Below are positions 1 through 8,780 of a stretch of DNA of 56,422 nt, piece by piece; the stretch's first letter is position 1, and each line of letters begins with the position of its first letter. This DNA is from Rhodospirillales bacterium. GTDB lineage: Bacteria > Pseudomonadota > Alphaproteobacteria > Rhodospirillales > SHVQ01. Both the position numbers and the translations under genes were made by a program. The notes beneath the pieces are model-generated. The model was not told the origin of the DNA. It searched no databases and was given only the letters and a program-made list of their open reading frames with translations. Where the stretch lies: the NCBI GenBank assembly GCA_009694195.1, contig SHVQ01000015.1, forward strand, positions 1-56,422. The letters are read 5' to 3'.

Positions 1-149
1 TCCGCTCTATCGTCGACCTCCAGGCCGCCATCAACCGCTACCTCGCCGAGCACAACCACAAACCCAAGCCCTTCGTCTGGAAGGCAGACCCAAAACGCGT
101 CCTGGCCGCTATCGAACGCGGGAAGCAAGCGTTAGAGTCGATCCACTAG
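1..149 (+). CDS. IS630-family transposase, C-terminal fragment
   Basis: An open frame enters from the left edge (first full codon at 3) and stops with TAG at 147-149, giving 48 residues. It reads [14 protein letters not shown], then [10 protein letters not shown], then a terminal ALESIH, which is the characteristic C-terminal end of IS630-type DDE transposases. The catalytic DDE residues lie outside the window, so intactness cannot be judged. The stop is only about 100 bases upstream of petA, so an IS end must lie between 150 and 249. I could not define the terminal inverted repeat with only one end visible. Confidence 0.75.
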   Translation, partial: RSIVDLQAAINRYLAEHNHKPKPFVWKADPKRVLAAIERGKQALESIH

Positions 150-249
150 ATGGCCGCAGGGAGGGGCAATCCAAGGGCGGCCTGACGGCTTTCGGGACCG
201 CCGACATCTGCGGAACCGTCCCACAAACCGGACCAACAGAGGGGACTTG

Positions 250-801
250 ATGACAGCCACTGCGACAACCGCCGGGCCGTTGGACGACGGCAAGAGCCGG
301 CGGGATTTCCTGCTCATCGCCACATCGACCGTCGGGGCCGTCGGCACCGCGCTCGCCGTCTGGCCGCTGGTCGACAGCATGAACCCGGCGGCCGACGTGC
401 TGGCGCTCGCTTCCACCGAGGTCGACCTCTCGGCGATCCAGCAAGGCCAAAGCATCACCGTCGTCTGGAGGGGCAAGCCGGTGTTCGTCCGCCATCGCAC
501 GGCCGCCGAGATCAAGGCCGCGGAAGCGACTGCGCTGAGCGAGCTGATCGACCCCCAGCCCGACAAGGCCCGCGTGAAGAAGCCCCAGTGGCTCGTCATG
601 GTCGGGGTCTGCACGCATCTCGGCTGCATCCCCCTCGGCCAGAAAGCGAACGACCTTAAGGGCGACTACGGCGGCTGGTTCTGCCCCTGCCACGGTTCCC
701 ACTACGACACCGCCGGACGGATCCGCAAAGGCCCGGCGCCGCAGAACTTGGCCGTGCCCGATTACCAGTTCCTGAGCGACACCGTCATCCGGATCGGATA
801 G
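250..801 (+). CDS. petA: Ubiquinol-cytochrome c reductase Rieske iron-sulfur subunit
   Basis: This is the Rieske subunit of the cytochrome bc1 complex, which passes electrons from ubiquinol to cytochrome c1 at the periplasmic face. The N-terminus has a twin-arginine motif (SRRDFLL, residues 16-22) and a following hydrophobic segment that serves as an uncleaved Tat anchor. The 2Fe-2S ligands are C121 and H123 in CTHLGC and C145 and H148 in [10 protein letters not shown]126 and C147 form the usual disulfide pair. ATG at 250 is preferred over TTG at 247 because it is preceded by a purine-rich GAGGGGA. It is first in petABC, 13 bases before petB. The upstream region has been invaded by an IS630 remnant. 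Confidence 0.96.
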   Translation: MTATATTAGPLDDGKSRRDFLLIATSTVGAVGTALAVWPLVDSMNPAADVLALASTEVDLSAIQQGQSITVVWRGKPVFVRHRTAAEIKAAEATALSELIDPQPDKARVKKPQWLVMVGVCTHLGCIPLGQKANDLKGDYGGWFCPCHGSHYDTAGRIRKGPAPQNLAVPDYQFLSDTVIRIG

Positions 802-814
802 GGGAATCGCAATC

Positions 815-2077
815 ATGGCCGCCGTCCAATGGAAAAACCCGGTCATCAAGTGGATCGACTATCGCCTTCCGATCTTCACGATGGTGCACCATGACCTGGT
901 CGATTATCCGACGCCCCGGAACCTGAACTACTGGTGGAATTTCGGCTCGCTCGCCGGCATCACGCTCGTCATCATGGTCCTGACCGGAATATTTCTCGCG
1001 ATGTACTACACGCCGCACGTCGACTATGCGTTCGAGTCGGTCGAGCGCATCATGCGCGACGTGAACTACGGCTGGCTGATCCGCTATCTCCACATGAACG
1101 GCGGGTCGATGTTCTTCCTCGCCGTTTACATCCACGTGTTCCGCGGCCTCTACTTCGGTTCCTACAAGGCGCCGCGCGAGCTGCTTTGGATCATCGGCGT
1201 GTTCATCCTGCTCGCGATGATGGCGACCGCCTTCATGGGCTATGTGTTGCCGTGGGGCCAGATGAGCTTCTGGGCCGCGACCGTGATCACCAACTTGTTT
1301 TCGGCCGTGCCGTTGGTGGGCGAGGCCATCGTCCGCTGGCTGTGGGGCGGCTTCACCGTCGACAACCCGACGCTAAACCGATTCTACGCCCTCCACTTCC
1401 TCCTGCCGTTCGTCATTCTGGGGCTCGTCGGCCTGCACATGTGGGCGCTCCACGTCCACAAATCCAACAACCCGCTCGGCATCGACATCAAGAGCCCGAG
1501 CGACACGATCCCCTTCCACCCCTATTACACGGCGAAGGATATGTACGGGCTTGGGATATTCATGACGGTCTATCTCTTCTTCGTGTTCTTCGCGCCCAAC
1601 TTCTTCGGCGAGCCCGACAACTACATCAAGGCGAACTCCTTGGTGACGCCGGCGCACATCGTGCCGGAGTGGTATCTGCTCCCCTACTACGCGATCTTGC
1701 GGGCGATCACGTTCGACATCTGGTTCATCCCGGCGAAGCTGATCGGGGTGATCGCGATGTTCGCGTCCATCCTGATCCTGGTCCTGCTTCCGTGGCTCGA
1801 CCGCTCGCCGGTCCGCAGCGCCCGCTTCCGCCCGCTCTACAAGCAGTTCTTCTGGCTCTTCTTCGTCGACTGCCTGATCCTCGGGTGGGTCGGAGCCAAC
1901 CCGCCGGATGCCATGTTGATGGGCAAGATCTCGCTGTTGGTCATCGGCCAGCTCGCGACGCTCTACTACTTCGCTTTCTTCCTCGTCATCGTTCCGCTGC
2001 TCGGGATCTTCGAACGGCCGAAGCCTTTGCCCGAAAGCATCAGCGCCGCCGTGCTCAAGCCCGGCGCCGCAGAGTAG
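815..2077 (+). CDS. petB: Cytochrome b of the bc1 complex
   Basis: This is the membrane core of ubiquinol-cytochrome c reductase. It holds hemes bL and bH and the Qo and Qi quinone sites. The 420-residue protein has the family's length and about eight hydrophobic helices. Recognisable signatures are the first-half block [20 protein letters not shown] and the Qo-site PEWY motif ([15 protein letters not shown]). It is the full-length cytochrome b form, not the split b6/subunit IV form. It lies between petA and petC with short spacers, so the three genes are almost certainly co-transcribed. Confidence 0.97.
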   Translation: MAAVQWKNPVIKWIDYRLPIFTMVHHDLVDYPTPRNLNYWWNFGSLAGITLVIMVLTGIFLAMYYTPHVDYAFESVERIMRDVNYGWLIRYLHMNGGSMFFLAVYIHVFRGLYFGSYKAPRELLWIIGVFILLAMMATAFMGYVLPWGQMSFWAATVITNLFSAVPLVGEAIVRWLWGGFTVDNPTLNRFYALHFLLPFVILGLVGLHMWALHVHKSNNPLGIDIKSPSDTIPFHPYYTAKDMYGLGIFMTVYLFFVFFAPNFFGEPDNYIKANSLVTPAHIVPEWYLLPYYAILRAITFDIWFIPAKLIGVIAMFASILILVLLPWLDRSPVRSARFRPLYKQFFWLFFVDCLILGWVGANPPDAMLMGKISLLVIGQLATLYYFAFFLVIVPLLGIFERPKPLPESISAAVLKPGAAE

Positions 2078-2090
2078 GGAGGGCATCGCC

Positions 2091-2852
2091 ATGCGCGCGC
2101 TCAAATTCGCCGCCCTCGCTGCCGCCGCCGCGTTGGTCGGCATCGGTCTCGCCTCGGCCGCGGAGGCGCCGCCGCCACCGCAAAAGAACTGGTCGTTCGA
2201 CGGCCTGTTCGGCACCTTCGACCGCGCCGCGGTGCGTCGCGGACACCTCGTCTACAAAGAGGTGTGCGCCGCCTGTCACGGCGTGAAGCTGCTTGCCTTT
2301 CGCGACCTTCAGCGCGTCGGCTACAGCGAAGGCGAGGTGAAAGCGATCGCCGCCCAGGTCGAGGTTCAGGACGGCCCCAACGACCAGGGAGAGATGTTCA
2401 AGCGCCCCGGCCGCCCGGCCGACCGCTTCCCGTCGCCGTTCGCGAACGAACAGGCCGCACGCGCGGCCAACAACGGCGCCAGCCCGCCCGATCTGTCACT
2501 GATGACCAAGGCCCGGAAGGGCGGCGCCGACTACCTGCATGCGCTCCTCACCGGCTATGGCGAGCCTCCGAAGGGCATGAAGGCGATGGAGGGGCTTCAG
2601 TACAATAAATATTTCCCCGGCCAGCAGATCGCCATGCCGTCGCCGCTCAACGAAGGGCAGGTCACCTTCCCCGACGGCACCAAGGCGACCGCCGAACAGA
2701 TGTCGCTGGACGTGACCACGTTCCTCGCCTTCGCGGCCGAGCCCGAGCTGGAAGACAGAAAGCGCCTGGGCGTGAAAGTGCTGCTCTTCGTGATCGTGCT
2801 CACCGGCATGCTGTTCGCCGTCAAGCGCGAGATCTGGTCGGCGCTGCACTAA
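2091..2852 (+). CDS. petC: Cytochrome c1
   Basis: This heme c subunit of the bc1 complex hands electrons to soluble or membrane-bound cytochrome c. The 253-residue protein starts with a cleavable signal peptide (MRALKFAALA..., cleavage near residue 24, ASA-AEA). It then has the heme-binding CAACH at residues 59-63. A later IAMPSPL segment supplies the likely axial methionine. A C-terminal hydrophobic anchor (VLLFVIVLTGMLFAV) precedes the final residues. It is the last gene of petABC and is followed directly by a strong rho-independent terminator. Confidence 0.96.
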   Translation: MRALKFAALAAAAALVGIGLASAAEAPPPPQKNWSFDGLFGTFDRAAVRRGHLVYKEVCAACHGVKLLAFRDLQRVGYSEGEVKAIAAQVEVQDGPNDQGEMFKRPGRPADRFPSPFANEQAARAANNGASPPDLSLMTKARKGGADYLHALLTGYGEPPKGMKAMEGLQYNKYFPGQQIAMPSPLNEGQVTFPDGTKATAEQMSLDVTTFLAFAAEPELEDRKRLGVKVLLFVIVLTGMLFAVKREIWSALH

Positions 2853-2875
2853 GCCCGCTGAAATAGACCAAACCG

Positions 2876-2904
2876 AAGGCCCCACCCGTCGGGGCCTTTT
2901 TCTT
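2876..2904 (+). terminator. Rho-independent terminator after petABC
   Basis: AAGGCCCC and GGGGCCTTTTT flank a 7-base loop (ACCCGTC), giving an 8-bp GC-rich stem followed by a T run. It lies 24 bases after the petC stop. The convergent gene ends at 2938, and the A-rich left side means it may also act on the minus strand. Confidence 0.85.
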
Positions 2905-2937
2905 GGCGTTCTCCACGTTCAGCCACGCCGCCGATGC

Positions 2938-4149
2938 TCAGGCGCGCGCCCAGAGCTTGATCTCCCCGATGCGCCCGGTCCTCGGCGTCATCATGACCCA
3001 CTGGGCGGTCTCGCAGTTCCAGATCGGCTCCTGAGAGTACGTTTTCATCAGCGTTTCCTCGAGACCGGCGGAACCGGACGCTTCGAGGTCGCGAACGATC
3101 ATCCGGCGCCGGATTTCCGACGTCTCGCGGAGCCTGTAGTGATTCCATGTCCTGTCGATCTCCACCGCCAGCACTTGCCGCGGATTTTCCGCTGCGAACG
3201 GGCTTCCGGCGGCGAAATGATTGGTGTGCACGAGGAAACGTCGGTTGTCGATCTCGATGCAATTGACGTTGGACTTGCCGTCCCTGCCAAGCCCGAACTC
3301 GAAGACGCAGCCTTCTCCCGCGCGGACTCCGCAAAGACTGACGAAGACCGGCGCACCGGGCCGCCAGCGCCCGATGGCGTCATAGGCTTGCCGGTAAGTG
3401 CGCATGTCGTCCCCTTCCATGAGGCGACGCAGGAGAAGCGTGGGGTCGGGGTCGAACGAGGCCGAACCCTCGCGCCACGGCGCGTAGTTGATGGCGACCG
3501 AGAAACCTTCCCCGATGGCGCTCAAGACCCCGACCATCCCCAGGATGCCGGCTGCCGAAAAGGCAATGGACCCATTGTCGTCGCGGAAGTCGTAAATCCT
3601 CGATGCCATGGCGATCTCCATGGACATCGGCCAGTCGACGCTCCGGAAGTGCACCATTCCGCCCGCCCTTTCGTCGTAGGCGATGACCGTCGAACAGAAG
3701 GCATGGGCGAGGGTGTACTGATGCTGGAGGACGGCCATCTGCGCCCGCGTGAGGACGTCCGCGCCGAGGATATCCGCGAAATAGTCGCTGTCTTCGATGT
3801 AGAGGGCGCGATCGGCGTAGGCGAGATGGTACAACGCGGGAGAACCGATCCTCCACGCCGTCCGCAGGAGGAAATCGTTCTCCATGTGGACCTTCATGGC
3901 CTTGGCCAACGCGCGCAGCGCGGCGATGTCGTGCCTCTCGCGGAGCAGGCCCGCCCACCGCTCGCGCGGCTCCTTGACCCGGAAATTGACGATGCGCCTG
4001 TCGGCGACCGGCACGACCACGGGCCCGGGCGGAGCCAAAAGGCCCCGGCAGGGCGGAATTTCGCGATCGCCCGATCGAAAGCCGCCGCATCCCGGCAAGG
4101 CGGCCGCCAAGCCCGCAGCTGCCGCCGTCATCATCGCGCGGCGTCCCAT
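2938..4149 (-). CDS. Acid ceramidase/NAAA-like amide hydrolase, exported
   Basis: The protein resembles the acid ceramidase / N-acylethanolamine acid amidase branch of the Ntn (linear amide C-N) hydrolases. Numbered from ATG 4149 (403 aa), a CSTVIAYD block starts at C152 and R169/D172 follow in HFRSVDWP. This is the spacing of the nucleophile Cys, Arg and Asp in acid ceramidase. LVHTNHF (N310) matches the conserved TN(Y/H) block. The start is MGRRAMMTAAAAGL...LPGC, so a Tat or lipoprotein signal is likely. ATG 4149 is preferred over TTG 4164 because GGGGACGAG lies just upstream. In the animal enzymes the Cys is exposed by autocleavage; whether that happens here is unknown. It lies 45 bases behind the aldolase/SDR gene, probably in the same transcript. 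The substrate is unknown. Confidence 0.7.
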   Translation of the reverse strand: MGRRAMMTAAAAGLAAALPGCGGFRSGDREIPPCRGLLAPPGPVVVPVADRRIVNFRVKEPRERWAGLLRERHDIAALRALAKAMKVHMENDFLLRTAWRIGSPALYHLAYADRALYIEDSDYFADILGADVLTRAQMAVLQHQYTLAHAFCSTVIAYDERAGGMVHFRSVDWPMSMEIAMASRIYDFRDDNGSIAFSAAGILGMVGVLSAIGEGFSVAINYAPWREGSASFDPDPTLLLRRLMEGDDMRTYRQAYDAIGRWRPGAPVFVSLCGVRAGEGCVFEFGLGRDGKSNVNCIEIDNRRFLVHTNHFAAGSPFAAENPRQVLAVEIDRTWNHYRLRETSEIRRRMIVRDLEASGSAGLEETLMKTYSQEPIWNCETAQWVMMTPRTGRIGEIKLWARA

Positions 4150-4194
4150 GGATCTCGTCCCCAACGAAACTCCCTCGCTTGGTTGCGATCGCGC

Positions 4195-6252
4195 TTACCG
4201 CACCGCCGCCGCCATGTTGCCGCCGTCGACGGTGAGGAGAGCGGCGGTCGTCTTCCGCGCGAGCGCGAGGTCGACGAAGGCCTTGGCCACGTCCGCCGCC
4301 GTGACTTCCTGCTGAAGCAGGTTGCCCGCCATGTAGTCGTGCTCGCTTAAGCCCCGCGCCTTGGCCCGCGTCCGGATCAGGTCGTCGGTCAGCAATCCCG
4401 TCCGGATGCGGTCGGCGTTGACCCCGTTCGCGCGGATGCCTTCTTCGCCGTAATCGAGCGCGTACTGGCGCATCAGCGCGAGCGTCGCCGCCTTCGGCAG
4501 CCCGTAGGGCCCGAAGGCAAGGCCGGGATTGAGCGCCTGCTTCGAGATATTGAAGAGGAGGCAGCCGCCGAGCCCCTGCGTCCGCATGATGCGCACGGCT
4601 TCTTTCGCAACCGCCTGATGGGAGAAGAAATTGATCTCGAAGCTCTCGCGAAGCAGCGCCTCGTCGATCTCGCCGATCCGGCCCTGCCATGCCGCGCCTG
4701 CATTGGAGACCACGATGTCGACGCCCCCGTAGGTCCGGCAGATGGCATCGAACGCCGCCCGAATCTCGTCCGGCTTGGTCACGTCGCACCGGAGGCCGAG
4801 CCCCTTCACCGCGCCCGCGACCTTGCGCGCGCCCAACTCATCGCGATCGAGGACGGCGACTTCGGCGCCCTCGCGGGCGAAGGCCTTGGCCGCCGCCGCC
4901 CCGATCCCGGAGGCGCCGCCGGTGATCACGACCACCTGGCGCGCGAGCGGCGGCTCTTTTCCCTTCCCGAGCTTCGCCTGCTCCAAGGACCAGTATTCGA
5001 TCTCGAAGATGTCGGCCTCGGAGATCACCTGATAGCGGCTCATGCGTTCCGCATCGCCGATCACATCCACGTTGGTCTCGGCGAGATCGGCCGCGATCTT
5101 TGCCGCTTTCGCCGAGTTGCCGAGTCCGAACAATCCCAGCCCGGGCACCAGGATCACCCTGGGCATGCGGTCGAGTTCCTTCTTGGGGATCGGCTGGCGG
5201 CGATTGTTGCGGCTGAAGTAAGCGTGATAGTCGGCCTGGTAGCGGGTAATCGCGCGGTGCACGGCCTTGCGGAACGCTTCCAGCTTGTCGGCTTCGGGCG
5301 CCGGCAGGATGAGCGGACGATGCTTCGTCCGGATGACGTGGTCGGGCGTGGCGGTTCCCTGCTGGCTGTACCGGGCGACGTCCTTCCCGTTGACGAAGGC
5401 GAGAATCTTCGGCCCGGTGCGGAAATTGAGGATCCAGCGATCGTAGAGCCGGTCCTCCGGCTTGACCGGGATCGCCGTGAGGCCGCGAAGGATGGGGGCC
5501 ACGTCGGCCGCGGATGCGAGCTTGCGCGGCAGGCGCACGGGCGCGAACGCATGCTGTCTGCGGGCGTGGCCGATCCGCCGTTCCGCGACGGTGACGAGGT
5601 CGATCATCCGCGTGTATGCCTCTTTTGCGGATTTCCCGAAGCTGAAGATGCCGTGCTTCAGGAGGATCAGGCCCTCGACGTCCGGGTTTTCGCGGAACAC
5701 CTCGGCCGCCTTCTTGGCGAGCGCGAAGCCCGGCATGATGTACGGCACATAGCCCACCCGCGCCCCGTACACATCGCGGCAGAGCTCCTCGCCCTCCGGC
5801 TGGTCGGTGAGCGCCAGAACGGCGTTCGCGTGCGTGTGATCGATGAACGTGTGGGGCAGGAACGCGTGCAGCAGCGTTTCGACCGACGGGTTGGGCGCGG
5901 TGCTGTCGATCAGGTTGCACCGCTGGATGTTGACCATGTCCTCGTCGGCGAGCGAATCGAGGGCGGCTAGGCGCTGGATCGGCTCGAGTTTGACGGCCGG
6001 CAACCCGGGCGGCTCGATGTTGCCCATGTCCCAGCCCGAGCCCTTGACGCAGAGGACGTTGACGTGCTCGCCCGTCGCCTCCTTCATCACCGTCTTGACC
6101 GAGGTGTTGCCCCCGCCGTGCAGCACGAGCCGGGGCTCGTTGCCGAGCAGCCGCGTCGTATAGACCCGCAGCGCCACGTCCTCGCTGACGCCGGCGTCGG
6201 TGTAATGCTTCACCATCGCCCGGACGTCGCGATCCGACCACATGTTCTTCAT
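4195..6252 (-). CDS. Bifunctional class II aldolase / short-chain dehydrogenase
   Basis: This 685-residue fusion protein has two halves. Residues about 10-230 form a class II (AraD/FucA-like) aldolase domain. It has the phosphate-binding GGGNTSVK (46-53) and metal-ligand histidines in DHTHANAV (H139, H141) and KHGIFSFG (H200). Residues about 437-685 form an SDR domain with cofactor motif GGASGIG (445-451) and catalytic S570, Y583 and K587 (YGLPK). The architecture matches RhaEW-type enzymes, which cleave a ketose-1-phosphate to DHAP and an aldehyde and then process the aldehyde. There are no rhamnose genes here. It lies downstream of mtnP and mtnA, so 5-methylthioribulose-1-phosphate is an attractive substrate. 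That is inference. The domain assignment is firm; the substrate is not. Confidence 0.88.
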   Translation of the reverse strand: MKNMWSDRDVRAMVKHYTDAGVSEDVALRVYTTRLLGNEPRLVLHGGGNTSVKTVMKEATGEHVNVLCVKGSGWDMGNIEPPGLPAVKLEPIQRLAALDSLADEDMVNIQRCNLIDSTAPNPSVETLLHAFLPHTFIDHTHANAVLALTDQPEGEELCRDVYGARVGYVPYIMPGFALAKKAAEVFRENPDVEGLILLKHGIFSFGKSAKEAYTRMIDLVTVAERRIGHARRQHAFAPVRLPRKLASAADVAPILRGLTAIPVKPEDRLYDRWILNFRTGPKILAFVNGKDVARYSQQGTATPDHVIRTKHRPLILPAPEADKLEAFRKAVHRAITRYQADYHAYFSRNNRRQPIPKKELDRMPRVILVPGLGLFGLGNSAKAAKIAADLAETNVDVIGDAERMSRYQVISEADIFEIEYWSLEQAKLGKGKEPPLARQVVVITGGASGIGAAAAKAFAREGAEVAVLDRDELGARKVAGAVKGLGLRCDVTKPDEIRAAFDAICRTYGGVDIVVSNAGAAWQGRIGEIDEALLRESFEINFFSHQAVAKEAVRIMRTQGLGGCLLFNISKQALNPGLAFGPYGLPKAATLALMRQYALDYGEEGIRANGVNADRIRTGLLTDDLIRTRAKARGLSEHDYMAGNLLQQEVTAADVAKAFVDLALARKTTAALLTVDGGNMAAAVR

Positions 6253-6322
6253 GCTACAAGTCGAGCCCTTTGAACGCGTACCCTTCGCTGTGCATCGACC
6301 CAGTCATGCACCCGGTGAATGA

Positions 6323-6780
6323 ACCACAAAGACACCAAGACACAAATCAAAGTCTAAAGCGCCATCCGCTTAATTCCATCCTTTATGCGGACGACATTAA
6401 AGTTAATGAGTAGGCCGAGACGCTTTCCCGAAAGCTTCAAATAGGTGAGCAACTGCGCCTCGAAAACCGGAATCAATTTCTCCACAGCTTTCAACTCGAC
6501 AACGACAAGTTCATTAACAACGAGGTCAAGCCGAAGTCCCGCATCGAGTCGCAGCCCGTCAAAGAGAATAGGAACTATGACCTGGCGCTGAAATCGCAGG
6601 CCTCTTTTCTCCATCTCATGAGCGAGACAAGCCTCGTAAACGCTTTCAATCAAACCCGGACCCAAAGCCGTGTGAACTTTGAAGGCGGAATCGACGATCT
6701 GCCGCGCGGTATCGTTCGCAATCTCGGGGAGTGGCTCAACCATCTCGTCAGCGCTCTTGGTGTCCTTGTGCCTTGGTGGT
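6323..6780. mobile_element. Candidate 458-bp inverted-repeat unit carrying a GxxExxY gene
   Basis: The left end (6323-6347, plus strand, ACCACAAAGACACCAAG...) and the right end (6780-6756, minus strand, ACCACCAAGGCACAAGG...) agree at 19 of 25 positions and point inwards, so they are imperfect terminal inverted repeats. Each end is itself built from a short A/C-rich motif of about 8-9 bases. Between them lies only one gene, which is clearly more AT-rich than its surroundings. The right end overlaps the 3' end of mtnA. I see no convincing long target-site duplication and no transposase. Confidence 0.5.
6354..6743 (-). CDS. GxxExxY protein, PD-(D/E)XK-like
   Basis: The 129-residue protein belongs to the GxxExxY family, named for G30-x-x-E33-x-x-Y36 here (GPGLIESVYE). 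A PD-(D/E)XK nuclease-like core follows: D73 in RLDLVV, E83-x-K85 in VVELKA, and Q97/Y101 in the next helix. The biological role of the family is not established. ATG at 6743 is chosen. A longer frame opens upstream, but its first 23 codons only read the flanking repeat and overlap mtnA. The gene sits within inverted repeats and has a more AT-rich composition than its neighbours, which suggests transfer. It interrupts an operon between mtnA and the aldolase gene. Confidence 0.8.
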   Translation of the reverse strand: MVEPLPEIANDTARQIVDSAFKVHTALGPGLIESVYEACLAHEMEKRGLRFQRQVIVPILFDGLRLDAGLRLDLVVNELVVVELKAVEKLIPVFEAQLLTYLKLSGKRLGLLINFNVVRIKDGIKRMAL

Positions 6781-7872
6781 GACTTTCGCCTTTTCTGGGA
6801 AAAGCTCGGCAAGCTCGCTCGCCTTGCACACGCCGCGCTCGGTGATGAGGCCGGTCATCAGCCGCGCGGGCGTCACGTCGAAGGCATAGTTAGCGGCGGC
6901 GCTTCCCGCGGGCGCGATCGAGACGGCGACGATGTCGCCCGCGTCGTCGCGCCCCGTGATGCGGGTGACCTCGCCCGCGTCCCGCTGCTCGATCGGGATG
7001 TCCTTGACGCCGTCCCGGAGCGTCCAGTCGATGGAGGGGCTCGGCACGGCGGCATAGAAGGCGACGCCGTTGTCGTGGGCGGCGAGCGCCTTCAGATACG
7101 TGCCGATCTTGTTGCAGACGTCCCCCGTCGCCGTCGTGCGGTCCGTCCCGGTGATGCAGAGATCCACCATTCCGTGCTGCATCAGATGCCCGCCCGCGTT
7201 GTCGACGATGATCGTGTGGGCGACGCCGTGTTGTTTCAGCTCCCAGGCGGTCAGGCTCGCGCCCTGGTTGCGGGGCCGCGTTTCGTCCACCCACACATGC
7301 ACGGGAATGCCTGAGTCGTGGGCCTTGTAGATGGGGGCGAGCGCCGTGCCCCAATCGACCGTCGCGAGCCAGCCCGCGTTGCAGTGGGTGAGCACGTTGA
7401 CCCGGCCCTTCTTCTCGCGCCGGCGCCAAACGTCGTCGATGAGCTTGACGCCGTGGTCGCCGATGGCGCCGCACCGGGCGACATCGTCATCGGAGATTTC
7501 GGCGGCCCGCCGGTACGCCGCGGCGGCCCGCCGCTCGGGCGGAAGCTGCTTCACGACCGTTCGCACATCATCGAGCGCCCAGCGCAAGTTCACCGCCGTC
7601 GGGCGCGTCTCCATCAACGCCCGGTAGGCGCGCTCGAGCGACGAATCGGCCGCGTCCTCGCGGAGCGCGAGACACATCCCGTAGGCCGCCGTCGCGCCGA
7701 TCAGGGGCGCGCCGCGGACCAGCATGTCCATGATGGCGTGCGCGGTTTCCGCCAGCGTCTCCAGCCGCACCACGCTGAATTCGTGCGGCAGGCGCGTCTG
7801 GTCGATGATTTCGACCGCCCAGCCGTCCTCCGCCAGCCAGATCGTCCGATAATGCTTGCCCGCGACGTTCAC
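6748..7872 (-). CDS. mtnA: S-methyl-5-thioribose-1-phosphate isomerase
   Basis: The enzyme converts 5-methylthioribose-1-phosphate to 5-methylthioribulose-1-phosphate in methionine salvage or the DHAP shunt. GTG at 7872 gives 374 residues and starts 7 bases after the mtnP stop. The frame stays open further upstream, but only as a shadow of mtnP. Family marks are RGAP (53-56), catalytic C164 in [10 protein letters not shown] and D244 in [17 protein letters not shown]. The last 11 or so residues (from [11 protein letters not shown] to the stop) are encoded by the inverted repeat of the GxxExxY unit, so the native C-terminus has probably been replaced or extended. The catalytic core is intact. 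Confidence 0.95.
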   Translation of the reverse strand: MNVAGKHYRTIWLAEDGWAVEIIDQTRLPHEFSVVRLETLAETAHAIMDMLVRGAPLIGATAAYGMCLALREDAADSSLERAYRALMETRPTAVNLRWALDDVRTVVKQLPPERRAAAAYRRAAEISDDDVARCGAIGDHGVKLIDDVWRRREKKGRVNVLTHCNAGWLATVDWGTALAPIYKAHDSGIPVHVWVDETRPRNQGASLTAWELKQHGVAHTIIVDNAGGHLMQHGMVDLCITGTDRTTATGDVCNKIGTYLKALAAHDNGVAFYAAVPSPSIDWTLRDGVKDIPIEQRDAGEVTRITGRDDAGDIVAVSIAPAGSAAANYAFDVTPARLMTGLITERGVCKASELAELFPEKAKVTTKAQGHQER

Positions 7873-7879
7873 GGGGCTC

Positions 7880-8767
7880 TCACCGCAACACGCGGCCGGC
7901 GACGGCGTCGAGTTTCCGCACGAGCGCCGGATCGCGCGCGTGCGGGGCCGTGATGATCGCCGAATCGAGCACCGTGTGACACCCGCGATCGCAAGGCGCG
8001 CGGCGTCCTTGCAGCGCCGGCGCGACCTCATTCACGAGGGCACGCGCGCTTTCGGCGTTTTTCGTCAGGCAGCCGATGATCTGCTGAACGGTCACGTGAT
8101 CGTGCTCCGGATGCCAGCAGTCGTAGTCGGTGACCATGGCGACGCCGGCGTAACAAAGCTCCGCTTCCCGGGCGAGCTTGGCTTCCGGCATGTTGGTCAT
8201 TCCGATCACGTCGCATCCCCAGGAGCGGTAGAGGTTCGATTCCGCCAGGGTCGAGAACTGCGGTCCTTCGACCGCGATGTAGGTGCCGCCTTGGACGACC
8301 GGAATGGCGAGCCGGCGGGCCGCGTCGTGCAAGGCCACGCCCAGGCGCCCGCACACGGGGTGGCCAAAGCCGACGTGAGCGACCAGGCCGGGTCCGAAGA
8401 AACTTTTCGTGCGGGCGAACGTCCGGTCGATGAACTGATCGACGATGACGAAGGTTCCCGGGCTCAGCGCTTCCTTCAAGGACCCGCAGGCGCTGACCGA
8501 GATGATCTCCGTGCAGCCGGTGCGCTTGAGCGCATCGATGTTGGCGCGAAAATTGATGTCGCTCGGCGGGATACGGTGTCCGCGCCCGTGCCTGGGAAGA
8601 AAGACGAGCCGCTGGCCGTTCAACGTGCCGGACAGAAGCTCGTCGGACGCATCGCCGAACGGCGAGGCCACCCGCTGCCAGCGCGCGTCCTTCAGCCCTT
8701 CGATCTCGTAGACGCCGCTTCCGCCGACGATCCCGATGACGGGCGGGGTGCCCGGCTCTGCCGCCAT
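7880..8767 (-). CDS. mtnP: S-methyl-5'-thioadenosine phosphorylase
   Basis: It cleaves methylthioadenosine with phosphate to adenine and 5-methylthioribose-1-phosphate, the substrate of MtnA. The 295-residue protein has the PNP/MTAP fold signatures: [14 protein letters not shown] near the N-terminus, [41 protein letters not shown], and [18 protein letters not shown] with the sugar- and base-site residues. [19 protein letters not shown] contains the methionine and glutamate region that contacts ribose. It lies immediately upstream of mtnA in the same operon. No mtnB, mtnC, mtnD or mtnE follows in the window, so the product is probably not processed by the classical salvage route here. Confidence 0.96.
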   Translation of the reverse strand: MAAEPGTPPVIGIVGGSGVYEIEGLKDARWQRVASPFGDASDELLSGTLNGQRLVFLPRHGRGHRIPPSDINFRANIDALKRTGCTEIISVSACGSLKEALSPGTFVIVDQFIDRTFARTKSFFGPGLVAHVGFGHPVCGRLGVALHDAARRLAIPVVQGGTYIAVEGPQFSTLAESNLYRSWGCDVIGMTNMPEAKLAREAELCYAGVAMVTDYDCWHPEHDHVTVQQIIGCLTKNAESARALVNEVAPALQGRRAPCDRGCHTVLDSAIITAPHARDPALVRKLDAVAGRVLR

Positions 8768-8780
8768 GGCCTGTGGTTCG

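Noticed and set aside
3380..4789. Long minus-strand frame (469 codons) overlapping the hydrolase and aldolase genes
   Set aside because: It is in another frame of two well-supported genes and is rich in Arg, Gly and Ala without motifs.
7873..8031. N-terminal extension of MtnA
   Set aside because: The extra codons lie within mtnP, have no similarity to MtnA, and a GTG at 7872 gives the normal length.
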